From contig JAFAZM010000133.1 of assembly GCA_019239785.1 (NCBI GenBank), positions 1 to 21,859 on the forward strand: a stretch of DNA of 21,859 nucleotides, in the 5' to 3' direction. This stretch comes from Sphingomonadaceae bacterium (GTDB lineage: Bacteria > Pseudomonadota > Alphaproteobacteria > Sphingomonadales > Sphingomonadaceae). Position 1 is the stretch's first letter. Each line of letters opens with the position of its first letter. A program made the translations under genes and the position numbers. Under the pieces are notes generated by a model that searched no databases, had not been told where the DNA came from, and saw nothing but the letters and a program-made list of their open reading frames with translations. This document shows, piece after piece, positions 14,070-21,859 of the stretch.

Positions 14070-14744
14070 CTAGGTGAAGTTCCACGCCGCGTGCAGCCCC
14101 ATCGCCGCCCAGAGCCGGCGGGTCAGCATATAGACCGCGCCGAGCAGGATGCCCGCCTCGATCGCGATGGCAAGGCTGGAGAACCAAGTCGCGCCTTGGT
14201 TCGCGATATGGGCGAGCCCGAACAGGGCCGCGGTGACCGCGAGCGCGATCCAGCTTCCCGCCGCCTTCTCGATGTAGCGGAAGAGGATGCCGCGGAAGAG
14301 CAGCTCCTCGGTGAAGCCCGGGATCAGGGCCTCGGCGGCAAGCGGCGCCCAGATCGTCTCCAGCCCGCTGCCGCCGGTGATCCGGTAGACGCCGAGCAGG
14401 GCGGCGATGCCGACCACGGTGGCGAAGATCAGGGCGCCGGCCGCAAGCCCCAGGAGCAGTTCCCTTGCCCAGCCGCGCGCTTCGAAGAGCCTGGCGCCGT
14501 CGCGATCGACGAAGCGGACGAAGAGCCCGAACAGGGCCGCCATCGGCAGGATGATCGCCGCCGCGTGGGCGAGCGGCCAAAGCGTGTGCGGCTCGGCCGG
14601 CAGAAGCTGCGAGAGGAAAATCCCGGCCGCCGCCCCGGCCGCGTAGACGAGGATCGCGAGCAGCATCAGGGTCAGCGGGAAGTGGAGGATCCGGCGCCCC
14701 GGCGGCGGCTTCGGCGGCGGCGCGGCGGCGATCTCGTCCGGCAT
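14070..14744 (-). CDS. CPBP-family intramembrane protease, truncated by an in-frame amber codon
   Basis: A 224-residue membrane protein of the CPBP (CAAX protease / bacteriocin-processing, ABI) family, glutamic intramembrane proteases of the Rce1 type. The three motifs are present: EE at 146-147 with R151 (FTEELLFRG), F175 to H179 (FGLAH), and H218 to N222 (HAAWN). About six membrane segments precede the stop. The frame then meets TAG at codon 225, just after the last motif. An in-frame coding-like continuation of 83 codons follows, containing one more membrane helix. The ATG at 14744 has a GGGGAGG ribosome site. The catalytic core is retained, so partial activity is possible, but the final helix is lost. 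It may also be a sequencing error or a suppressed stop. The gene diverges from the trypsin-like protease gene. Confidence 0.8.
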   Translation of the reverse strand: MPDEIAAAPPPKPPPGRRILHFPLTLMLLAILVYAAGAAAGIFLSQLLPAEPHTLWPLAHAAAIILPMAALFGLFVRFVDRDGARLFEARGWARELLLGLAAGALIFATVVGIAALLGVYRITGGSGLETIWAPLAAEALIPGFTEELLFRGILFRYIEKAAGSWIALAVTAALFGLAHIANQGATWFSSLAIAIEAGILLGAVYMLTRRLWAAMGLHAAWNFT

Positions 14745-14825
14745 TGCTGGTCCTCCCCTGGCCGATCCTTAGCGCTCCGCTCCGCCGCTTGCCAGCCGGC
14801 CGCCGCGGCCCATAGAAAGGCGGCG

Positions 14826-16340
14826 ATGATCCGCCGCCTGCTCCTCCTGCTCGCGAGCCTGCTCGCCTTCGCCGCGCCCGCCAGCGCCGACGACATCGCC
14901 GTCGCCGGCCGCTCGGTGGTCCGCGTCGTCGTGATCCAGTTCGACGAGAATCAGGAGGTTTCCGACTTCGGCCATGGCAGCGGCTTCGCGGTCGCGCCGA
15001 ACCGGATCGTCACCAACGCCCATGTCGTCGCCATGGCGCAGGAGGGAAAGCAGGTCGCGATCGGGGTGATCCCCTCGCAGGGCGCCCAGGCCACCCGCGC
15101 CCGCATCGTCTCGATCGATCCGGCCCGCGACCTCGCCCTGCTGGAGATCGAGCGCGGCGCGCTGCCCCCGGTCACGCTCTATACCGGCCAGCTCGACGAC
15201 GGCGCCGCCGTCGCCGCGCTCGGCTATCCAGGCAATGTCGATCTCGCCACCGCCCGCTCGGCCGAGGATTATATCACGCCGCTGCCGCCGACCCGTTCGA
15301 TCGGCATCTTCTCCAACGTCCGCCCGATCAACGGCATCACCACCTTGCTGCACACGGCGAACATCGCCCGCGGCCATAGCGGCGGGCCGCTGCTCGACCA
15401 GTGCGGCCGGGTGGTCGGGGTCAACACTTTGATCACCCACAACCAGGAGGGCGATTCGACCTTCGCCTTCGCGGTCGCCGCCCGCGAGGTCGTCGCCTTC
15501 CTCCAGCAGGCGCAGCAGCCCTTCCAGTCGGTCGCCACCGAATGCGTCTCGATGAGCGACCGCCTGCGCCAGGACCAGGAGCGCGCCGACGCGGACGCGC
15601 GCGCCCGCGCTGCCGCCGCCGCGACCCAGGCCGAGCAGGCCCGGCAGACGCGCGAACGCAGCCTCGCCGGGATCGAGGAAAGCCGGGAGAACCGGCTCGC
15701 CATCGCCGTCCTGCTGCTGGTCCTATCGCTGGCCGCCGCCGGCGCCGGCGGGATCATGTGGCAGAAGGACAGGCTGAAGCCGGCGAAGATCCTGGCCGGC
15801 GCCGGCGCCGCCCTGCTGCTGCTCGCGATCGTCGCCTTCCTGTCGCGCCCGAGCCTCGCCGCCGCCGAGGAGGCGCCGCCCGGCAACACAGTCGCCGCGG
15901 AAACGCCGGACCGCTTCGCCGGCCACAATCTCTGCCATTTCCAGGCGGACCGCAGCCGGGTCACCGTCTCGCCGACCAGCGACATCCCGCTCGACTGGAC
16001 CGACGGCGGCTGCATGAACGGGCGCACCCAATATGCCCGCAACGGCGACGCCTGGAGCCGCATCCTCGTGCCCAATGGCGAGCAGAACGTCTCCGTGCTC
16101 GAATTCCGGCCCGGCAATGGCGAATATGTCGTCACCCGCTACGCGCTCGACGCCGATACGATGGCGCGGGTCCGAGGACTGCGCCGCGGCGTCGACGTCA
16201 AGGCCTGCACGCCCGACGCCGACGCCCGCACCATCCTCGCCGACCAGCAGCGCGACATAAGCGCGGCGCTACCGCGCCTGCCGAACGAGCGGCTCGTCTA
16301 CAGCTGCGAGCACCAGGGGACGGCGGCGGCGGGGCAGTAG
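14826..16340 (+). CDS. Secreted trypsin-like serine protease with C-terminal membrane segments
   Basis: A 504-residue protein with an unusual domain order. A signal peptide (about 1-21) precedes an S1/HtrA-like chymotrypsin-fold protease (about 25-230), with triad H66 (VTNAHVV), D102 (PARDLALLEI) and S185 (GHSGGPLLD). A charged, Ala/Arg-rich coiled-coil stretch follows (about 244-288), then two hydrophobic segments (about 291-311 and 321-340). The C-terminal domain (about 363-497) is predicted to lie outside, with four cysteines (C370, C396, C461, C494). No PDZ domain is visible, unlike DegP. The ATG at 14826 is chosen because the signal peptide begins there; the frame is open far upstream only as a shadow of the divergent CPBP gene. 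Function is probably envelope proteolysis. The role of the C-terminal domain is unknown. Confidence 0.85.
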   Translation: MIRRLLLLLASLLAFAAPASADDIAVAGRSVVRVVVIQFDENQEVSDFGHGSGFAVAPNRIVTNAHVVAMAQEGKQVAIGVIPSQGAQATRARIVSIDPARDLALLEIERGALPPVTLYTGQLDDGAAVAALGYPGNVDLATARSAEDYITPLPPTRSIGIFSNVRPINGITTLLHTANIARGHSGGPLLDQCGRVVGVNTLITHNQEGDSTFAFAVAAREVVAFLQQAQQPFQSVATECVSMSDRLRQDQERADADARARAAAAATQAEQARQTRERSLAGIEESRENRLAIAVLLLVLSLAAAGAGGIMWQKDRLKPAKILAGAGAALLLLAIVAFLSRPSLAAAEEAPPGNTVAAETPDRFAGHNLCHFQADRSRVTVSPTSDIPLDWTDGGCMNGRTQYARNGDAWSRILVPNGEQNVSVLEFRPGNGEYVVTRYALDADTMARVRGLRRGVDVKACTPDADARTILADQQRDISAALPRLPNERLVYSCEHQGTAAAGQ

Positions 16341-16383
16341 CCCGTATCCGTCGCTGCTGAGCATCCGCTCGCGCCGCCGCGCT

Positions 16384-16512
16384 CCTTCTCCCGCTCGCGG
16401 GAGAAGGTGGGGATGAGGGTCTTGTTCTTCTCGTTCCTCTTCCTTCCCGGGAAGCCGGAAACAAGAAGAAGACCCTCACCCTGCCCTCTCCCGCGAGCGG
16501 GAGAGGGTGAGA
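16384..16512. repeat. Paired palindromic intergenic element, family B
   Basis: Left arm 16384-16431 (CTTCTCCCGCTCGCGGGAG onward) and right arm 16462-16512 are inverted imperfect copies, each with an inner CTCCCGC/GCGGGAG hairpin. The centre holds a small palindrome TTCCCGGGAA (16444-16453). It lies between the convergent protease gene (ends 16340) and ada (ends 16519). The outer GAGGGTCTT and AAGACCCTC segments pair as well. It is related in arm design to 13744-13850. Confidence 0.8.
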
Positions 16513-16518
16513 AGAGGC

Positions 16519-17616
16519 TCAAACCGAACCTAAGCCCCCCTGCCGCTCCCTCTCCAGCAGCCGGCGTTTGCGCTCCAGCCCATAGGCATAGCCGCCGGCG
16601 CTGCCGTCCGTGCGGATGACGCGGTGGCAGGGGATCAGGACGGCGACATTGTTGGCGCCGTTGGCCGAGCCGGCGGCGCGGATCGCGGCGGGGCGGCCGA
16701 CCGCCGCTGCGATCTGGGCATAGGTGCGGGTCTCGCCGGCGGGGATGCGCTGCAGCTCGCGCCAGACCGCTTCCTGGAAGGCGGTGCCCTGGACGTCGAG
16801 CGGCAGATCGTGCGGCCGCTCGGGCGCGTTCACCGCGGCCACCGTCCGCCGGACCAGGGCCGCCATGTCGCCGCCGCCATGCTCGATCGCGGCGTTGGGG
16901 AAGCGCCTGCGCAGCGCCGCCTCGTCCTCGTCGAAGGAGAGCCGGCAGATGCCCTTGGCGGTCGCAGCGATCAGCATCGTGCCGAGGTCGGTCTCGGCGG
17001 TCGCCCAGCGGATCGTCTCGCCGCGGCCGCCGTCGCGCCAGGCCGAAGGGGTCATGCCGAGCCGCCGGCCGGCATCGGCATAGAAGCGGGCCGGGCCGGA
17101 ATAGCCGGCATCGTAGATCGCATCGGTGATCCGTTCATTGTCCGCGAGCGCGGTCTGCGCCCGCTTGGCCCGGAGGCTCCGGTAATAAGCGGCGGGGGTG
17201 ACCCCGGTGGCGCGCTTGAAGATGCGATGGAAATGGTGCGGCGAATAGCCGGCCGCCGCCGCGATCTCCTCCAGCGCCGGCGCCTCCTCGGCCGCGGCGA
17301 GCAAGGCCAGCGCCTTCTCGACCGCCGCCGCGTCGCGGCCGACCTCGTCCGGCTTGCAGCGCAGGCAGGGCCTGAGCCCCGCCATCAGCGCCTCGGCGCC
17401 GGTCGCGAAGAAACGGACATTCTCCCGGCGCGGATGGCGGGCGGCGCAGGAGGGCCGGCAATAGATGCCGGTGGTGAGCACGCCGGTGACGAAGCGGCCG
17501 TCCATGCCGCGGTCGCGCGCCTTGACCGCCCGCCAGGCGGCGTCGTCGGAAATGGGGCTGCGGTCGTTCACGGCTTCGGGTCTATCGCGGCGCGGTGCGG
17601 TTGCAAGGCTGGCCAT
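16519..17616 (-). CDS. ada: Bifunctional DNA alkylation repair protein / transcriptional regulator Ada
   Basis: A 365-residue Ada protein that repairs methylated DNA and, once methylated, activates alkylation-response genes. The N-terminal zinc domain has C53, C57, C84 and C87 (YCRPSC, then PCLRC); C53 is the position expected to accept methyl groups from phosphotriesters. An AraC-type HTH spans about 95-195 (IAAAAGYSPHHFHRIFKRAT). The C-terminal O6-alkylguanine transferase domain (about 200-355) has the active-site IPCHRVIR with C330. All three parts are intact. The ATG at 17616 lies 2 bases after the stop of the DUF1203 gene, so the two form an operon. The gene ends next to a palindromic element shared with the convergent protease gene. 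Confidence 0.95.
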   Translation of the reverse strand: MASLATAPRRDRPEAVNDRSPISDDAAWRAVKARDRGMDGRFVTGVLTTGIYCRPSCAARHPRRENVRFFATGAEALMAGLRPCLRCKPDEVGRDAAAVEKALALLAAAEEAPALEEIAAAAGYSPHHFHRIFKRATGVTPAAYYRSLRAKRAQTALADNERITDAIYDAGYSGPARFYADAGRRLGMTPSAWRDGGRGETIRWATAETDLGTMLIAATAKGICRLSFDEDEAALRRRFPNAAIEHGGGDMAALVRRTVAAVNAPERPHDLPLDVQGTAFQEAVWRELQRIPAGETRTYAQIAAAVGRPAAIRAAGSANGANNVAVLIPCHRVIRTDGSAGGYAYGLERKRRLLERERQGGLGSV

Positions 17617-17618
17617 GT

Positions 17619-18083
17619 TCAGTTCCTTTCAATTCGCGCCAGGAAGCAGCCATAGGCTGCGGCGTGGGCGTGGATGGTGGCGATCTCCGGCCGCTCGAAG
17701 AGCGCGCGGATCTGCGCGTCCGCCTCGCCCGGCTGGGCGAGCAGGCCATGCTTCAGCATGCCGTCCTCCCCGAAGCCGCGCAGGCTGAGGGTGCGGCGGT
17801 CGAGATAGTCGGGCGCCTCATCCTGATAGGCGGCAGGCGCGGCGCCCTTGCGGACGTAGATCGCATAAGCGGTGCGGAACGGCGTCGGCACGTCGTTCGA
17901 GACATGGTTGAACAGCACCAGCTCCTCGCCCGGCGCCGCGTCGGCGAGCGACACGCGGCAGGGAAAGCCGAACGCTGAGTCCGCAGTGACGCGGACTGCG
18001 TTGCAGGCGGCGAGCTCGCCATCGGTCATGCTGAACAGGCCCTCGAACGCTTCGGGCGCCAGTCCTTCGATTCGGTAGGTCAT
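17619..18083 (-). CDS. DUF1203 domain-containing protein
   Basis: A 154-residue cytoplasmic protein of the DUF1203 family, function unknown. Family-like blocks are GFPCRVSLADAAPGEELVLF (about 42-62), FNHVSNDVPTPFRTAYAIYV, and the C-terminal IATIHAHAAAYGCFLARIER. The start is ATG at 18083, four bases from a hairpin whose 3' arm contains the GGAG ribosome site. The ada gene starts 2 bases after the stop, so this gene is the promoter-proximal member of an ada operon. A link to alkylation damage is inferred only from this position. Confidence 0.87.
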   Translation of the reverse strand: MTYRIEGLAPEAFEGLFSMTDGELAACNAVRVTADSAFGFPCRVSLADAAPGEELVLFNHVSNDVPTPFRTAYAIYVRKGAAPAAYQDEAPDYLDRRTLSLRGFGEDGMLKHGLLAQPGEADAQIRALFERPEIATIHAHAAAYGCFLARIERN

Positions 18084-18087
18084 CGCT

Positions 18088-18107
18088 GTCTCCGTCGTTG
18101 CGGAGAC
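18088..18107 (-). promoter_or_regulatory. Hairpin covering the ribosome site of the DUF1203 gene
   Basis: GTCTCCG (18088-18094) and CGGAGAC (18101-18107) form a perfect 7-bp stem with a 6-base loop. On the transcript the 3' arm, CGGAGAC, is the best Shine-Dalgarno match for the ATG at 18083. The stem would hide the ribosome site of the DUF1203-ada operon. Folding is a prediction. Confidence 0.45.
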
Positions 18108-18145
18108 CCTCCTGGACCTTTGCCGCGCGCCGCGCGTCCCGATCC

Positions 18146-18160
18146 TTGCTTTCAAAGCAA
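18146..18160 (-). promoter_or_regulatory. Palindrome upstream of the DUF1203-ada operon
   Basis: A perfect 15-base palindrome, TTGCTTT-C-AAAGCAA on the plus strand, lies 63 bases upstream of the DUF1203 ATG and 7 bases after the end of the preceding gene. It is AT-rich against a GC-rich background and has no T-run, so an operator is more likely than a terminator. Its AAAGCAA half resembles, loosely, the AAAGCGCA box used by E. coli Ada. The regulator is unproven. Confidence 0.4.
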
Positions 18161-18166
18161 CCCCGG

Positions 18167-19030
18167 TCAGCGCCCCTCGAACAGGCTCCGCAGCTTCGTC
18201 ATCTGCGCGTGCGACCATTCCTCGGGCATCAGCATGACCATCCGGCTGGGGCCGAGGTGCCAGAGCAGCGCCTGCGCCATCGCGTCGATCGGCGCGCCCT
18301 CCGGGAATTCGCTGCGCTTGCGGCCGATGACGAGGCTGCGATGCGGGCGCATCGTAGTGTCGACGACGAGCTGCACGCCCGGATCGGTCATCCCCCAGCT
18401 CCGGGTCAGATGCGCGTGGAGCGAATGCGCGAGGTGGGGCGGCAGATATTCCGCCGACGGTGCGCCGACGAGGACGTCGTGCGCGCGCTGGACGATCATC
18501 GTCTGCCGGGCGTCCGCCTGCTCGACCGAGAAGGCGCCTTCATCGGCGGGCACGGCCGCCTCGGCGAGGTCGATCGGGTCGCCGAACGGCGAATCGTAGC
18601 GCAACAGGCTGTCGATGACCCCGAGGGAAAGCACATATTGGGCTGCTTCCGGAGGATCGTCCGGACTGGCGAAGAGGGCCGCGCCGACGCCGTTGCGGAG
18701 GCAATCCTCGGCGAGATTGGCGAGGCACTGGGAGTCGAACGAGGTCTCGGGCCGTGGCACGCTCAGCCGCAGATAGGGGAAGCCGTCGGGGCCGAGGAAG
18801 GTGGGCGGGTCGGACAGGACGACCGAGCCGCACCAGGCGGCGTCGAAGAAGCGCTCGATCCACGCCTCGTCCCGGGCGGCGCGGTCCGCCGCGAAGAGCT
18901 CGGCGAGCGCGTGGGTCCTGCCGAGGTCGAACATCCGCCCGCGGTCCCGATGGAAACGCGGCGCCGGATCGGGCCCCGGCCGCGGTGCCGCCTGCTTCTG
19001 CCTCGGCGCGAACCAGTCCCTGATCCCCAT
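18167..19030 (-). CDS. Conserved-looking hypothetical protein
   Basis: A 287-residue soluble protein that I do not recognise. It begins MGIRDWFAPRQKQ, with a basic/Pro-rich leader (about 1-35), then a mixed alpha/beta globular body. Two segments look structured: WCGSVVLSDPPTFLGPDGFP (about 67-86) and SRMVMLMPEEWSHAQMTKL near the C-terminus. There is no signal peptide, membrane helix or obvious catalytic motif. The ATG at 19030 is supported by a GGGGAGGGG ribosome site; an in-frame ATG 21 bases upstream (at 19051) is possible. The gene diverges from atpH and shares a strand with, but is probably transcribed separately from, the DUF1203-ada operon. High third-position GC supports coding. Confidence 0.75.
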   Translation of the reverse strand: MGIRDWFAPRQKQAAPRPGPDPAPRFHRDRGRMFDLGRTHALAELFAADRAARDEAWIERFFDAAWCGSVVLSDPPTFLGPDGFPYLRLSVPRPETSFDSQCLANLAEDCLRNGVGAALFASPDDPPEAAQYVLSLGVIDSLLRYDSPFGDPIDLAEAAVPADEGAFSVEQADARQTMIVQRAHDVLVGAPSAEYLPPHLAHSLHAHLTRSWGMTDPGVQLVVDTTMRPHRSLVIGRKRSEFPEGAPIDAMAQALLWHLGPSRMVMLMPEEWSHAQMTKLRSLFEGR

Positions 19031-19050
19031 CGCCCCTCCCCTTCGGGCCA

Positions 19051-19079
19051 TTGCTAGTCTCGGGCCTGGAGACTGGCAA
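19051..19079. promoter_or_regulatory. Inverted repeat in the divergent region before atpH
   Basis: TTGCTAGTCTC (19051-19061) and GAGACTGGCAA (19069-19079) pair at 10 of 11 positions around a 7-base centre. It lies 20 bases before the start of the divergent hypothetical gene and about 125 bases before atpH. It could be an operator or a leader hairpin. No promoter could be placed with confidence in 19031-19204. Confidence 0.45.
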
Positions 19080-19204
19080 CGATCCCGTCGGCCGATCTTG
19101 CATCGCAGCAAAGCCACTGCTAGGGCGCCCCGCGAAGCCAATGGGTGCGCTCCGGCGCGGCCCGTCGCATGGCTCGAAAATTCCGATCCAGGGGTTCAAC
19201 GCGC

Positions 19205-19759
19205 GTGGATATTTCCGGCGGTATTCAGGCTAGCTTGGCGGGGCGCTACGCGATCGCCCTGTTCGAGCTCGCCAACGAGCAGAAGCAGCTGGACGCGGTG
19301 GGCGAGAGCCTCGCCGGCCTGAAGCAGGCGCTCGCCGAATCCGAGGAGTTCCGGGAGCTCACCACCAGTCCGCTGATCGGCCGCGAGCAGGCGGTGCAGG
19401 CGGTCGCCGCCACCGCCGCGGCGATGGGGCTCGATCCGATCACGACCAACTTCCTCGGCGTGCTGGCGAAGAACCACCGGCTCGGCCAGCTCGGCGCCGT
19501 GATCCGCGCCTTCAACCAGCTCGCCGCCCGCCACCGCGGCGAGATCACTGCCGAGGTCACCTCCGCCCACCCGCTCGACGAGGGCCAGGTCGGCGCGCTC
19601 CGGCAGAATCTCCGCACCCGCTACGGCGCCGACATCGCGGTCGACCTCAATGTCGATCCGGCGATCCTCGGCGGCCTCGTCGTCAAGATCGGGAGCCGCA
19701 TGATCGACGGCTCCATCCGCACCAAGTTGAACAGTCTCGCGCAAGCGATGAAAGGCTAA
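19205..19759 (+). CDS. atpH: F1F0 ATP synthase subunit delta
   Basis: A 184-residue subunit of the peripheral stalk that joins F1 to F0 at the inner membrane. The N-terminal helical domain starts ISGGIQASLAGRYAIALFELA. The conserved C-terminal part has VTSAHPLDEGQ and the signature LNVDPAILGGLVVKIGSRMIDGSIRTKL. The GTG at 19205 is chosen because homology begins there (VDISGG) and AGGGG lies upstream; the frame is open another 20 codons. It is the first gene of the atp F1 operon here, followed by atpA after 2 bases. Confidence 0.95.
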   Translation: MDISGGIQASLAGRYAIALFELANEQKQLDAVGESLAGLKQALAESEEFRELTTSPLIGREQAVQAVAATAAAMGLDPITTNFLGVLAKNHRLGQLGAVIRAFNQLAARHRGEITAEVTSAHPLDEGQVGALRQNLRTRYGADIAVDLNVDPAILGGLVVKIGSRMIDGSIRTKLNSLAQAMKG

Positions 19760-19761
19760 AA

Positions 19762-21291
<1,530 letters not shown>

Positions 21292-21296
21292 GAAGC

Positions 21297-21380
21297 CGTC
21301 ACCCCGGACTTGATCCGGGGTCCACCTTCTTTGCGCAGCGGAGAAGGAAAGGTGGATGCCGGATCAGGTCCGGCATGACG
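21297..21380. repeat. Paired palindromic element, family A, inside the atp operon
   Basis: Arms 21297-21328 and 21349-21380 are inverted copies (CGTCACCCCGGACTTGATCC against CGTCATGCCGGACCTGATCC when the right arm is reversed), both ending TCCACCTT. Each arm also holds a hairpin (CCCCGGA/TCCGGGG and TGCCGGA/TCCGGCA). The loop between arms is 20 bases. It begins 6 bases after the atpA stop and ends 24 bases before the atpG start. It shares the CGTCAYCCCGG-type arm design of 9220-9334. Confidence 0.85.
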
Positions 21381-21404
21381 AACAAGGAAGAAGCACAGGA
21401 CCAG

Positions 21405-21859
21405 ATGGCCAGCCTCAAGGCGCTCAAGATCCGGATCTCCTCGGTCAAGTCGACCCAGAAGATCACCAAGGCGATGAAGATGGTCGCCGCGGCCAAGCTG
21501 CGCCGGGCGCAGATGGCCGCCGAGGCTGCGCGCCCCTATGCCGAGCGGATGGACAGCGTCGTCCGGAGCATCGTTTCCAAGGTGACGATCGGCCCCGAGA
21601 GCCCGAAACTGCTCGCCGGCACCGGCAAGGACGACGTCCATCTCCTGATCGTCTGCACCTCCGACCGCGGCCTTGCCGGCGGCTTCAACTCCAACATCGT
21701 CCGCGCCGCCCGGCGCAAGGCCGAGGCTTTGCTCGGCGAGGGCAAGAGCGTCTATTTCTATTTGGTCGGCCGCAAGGGCCGCGCGGTGATCGGCCGGCTC
21801 TATCCCAGGCAGATCCTGCACCAGCACGACACCAGCGGCATCAAGCAGGTGAGCTTCGC
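21405..21859 (+). CDS. atpG: F1F0 ATP synthase subunit gamma (5' part, cut by window end)
   Basis: The first 151 codons of the central rotor stalk subunit. The N-terminal helix signature SVKSTQKITKAMKMVAAAK (13-31) and the CTSDRGLAGGFNSNI block are clear. The ATG at 21405 is supported by AGGA at 21397-21400 and by the family start MASLKALKIRI. An in-frame ATG at 21375 lies inside the palindromic element and is unlikely. No stop before the window end. It is the third gene of the atp operon here; atpD and atpC would be expected to follow outside the window. Confidence 0.95.
   Translation, partial: MASLKALKIRISSVKSTQKITKAMKMVAAAKLRRAQMAAEAARPYAERMDSVVRSIVSKVTIGPESPKLLAGTGKDDVHLLIVCTSDRGLAGGFNSNIVRAARRKAEALLGEGKSVYFYLVGRKGRAVIGRLYPRQILHQHDTSGIKQVSF

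Noticed and set aside
14034..14825. Open extension upstream of the serine protease frame
   Set aside because: It is antisense to the CPBP gene and lacks homology. The signal peptide places the start at 14826.
13744..16512. Repeated palindromes considered as a CRISPR array
   Set aside because: Units are inverted, differ in sequence, are separated by genes and have no regular spacers or nearby cas genes.

Overview
The window is a GC-rich (by eye about 68-70%) chromosomal segment of an alphaproteobacterium, most likely of the order Sphingomonadales. This rests on protein style (AtpH/AtpA/AtpG, PriA, Fsa, DUF484-XerC, a LuxR-type HTH protein), on frequent GTG starts, and on paired palindromic intergenic elements. 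I saw no tRNA, rRNA, CRISPR array, transposase or prophage gene. It looks like core chromosome with a few accessory genes.

Layout. (1) 32-1500, minus strand: DUF484 gene and xerC, overlapping by 16 bases. (2) 1561-4470, plus strand: a near-perfect CRP-type palindrome, a LuxR-HTH protein with a C-terminal membrane anchor, a small helical protein, a multi-pass membrane protein whose ATG directly follows a strong hairpin, and two tandem RadC/JAB paralogues. (3) 4558-5654, minus: fsa (transaldolase-like aldolase) followed by a small lipoprotein gene in a 4-base stop/start overlap. (4) 5709-9199, plus: MATE transporter, then a secreted M20 metallopeptidase and a CcdC-like membrane protein. (5) 9346-9813 minus DUF1801 protein, divergent from priA (9922-12087). 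(6) 12134-13705 secreted esterase-like alpha/beta hydrolase. (7) 13818-14744 minus, a CPBP-family membrane protease frame broken by an in-frame TAG after its last motif, divergent from a secreted/membrane trypsin-like protease (14826-16340). (8) 16519-18083 minus: DUF1203 gene and ada. (9) 18167-19030 minus: unrecognised 287-residue protein. (10) 19205 to the window edge, plus: atpH-atpA-atpG of the F1 ATP synthase; atpG is cut by the window end.

Structure not explained by genes. Four large inverted repeats fall into two sequence families. Three lie between convergent gene ends (9220-9334, 13744-13850, 16384-16512), and one sits inside the atp operon between atpA and atpG (21297-21380). Smaller palindromes lie in promoter or leader positions (1561, 2644, 18088, 18146, 19051).

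The most interesting items are the amber codon that interrupts an otherwise continuous CPBP frame, the RadC tandem whose first copy lacks a convincing start codon, the RNA hairpin abutting the start of the membrane-protein gene, the CRP-consensus site, and the palindromic element in the atp operon. I did not find a clearly new defence or biosynthetic system. The 1561-4470 cluster is the best candidate for an undescribed functional module.
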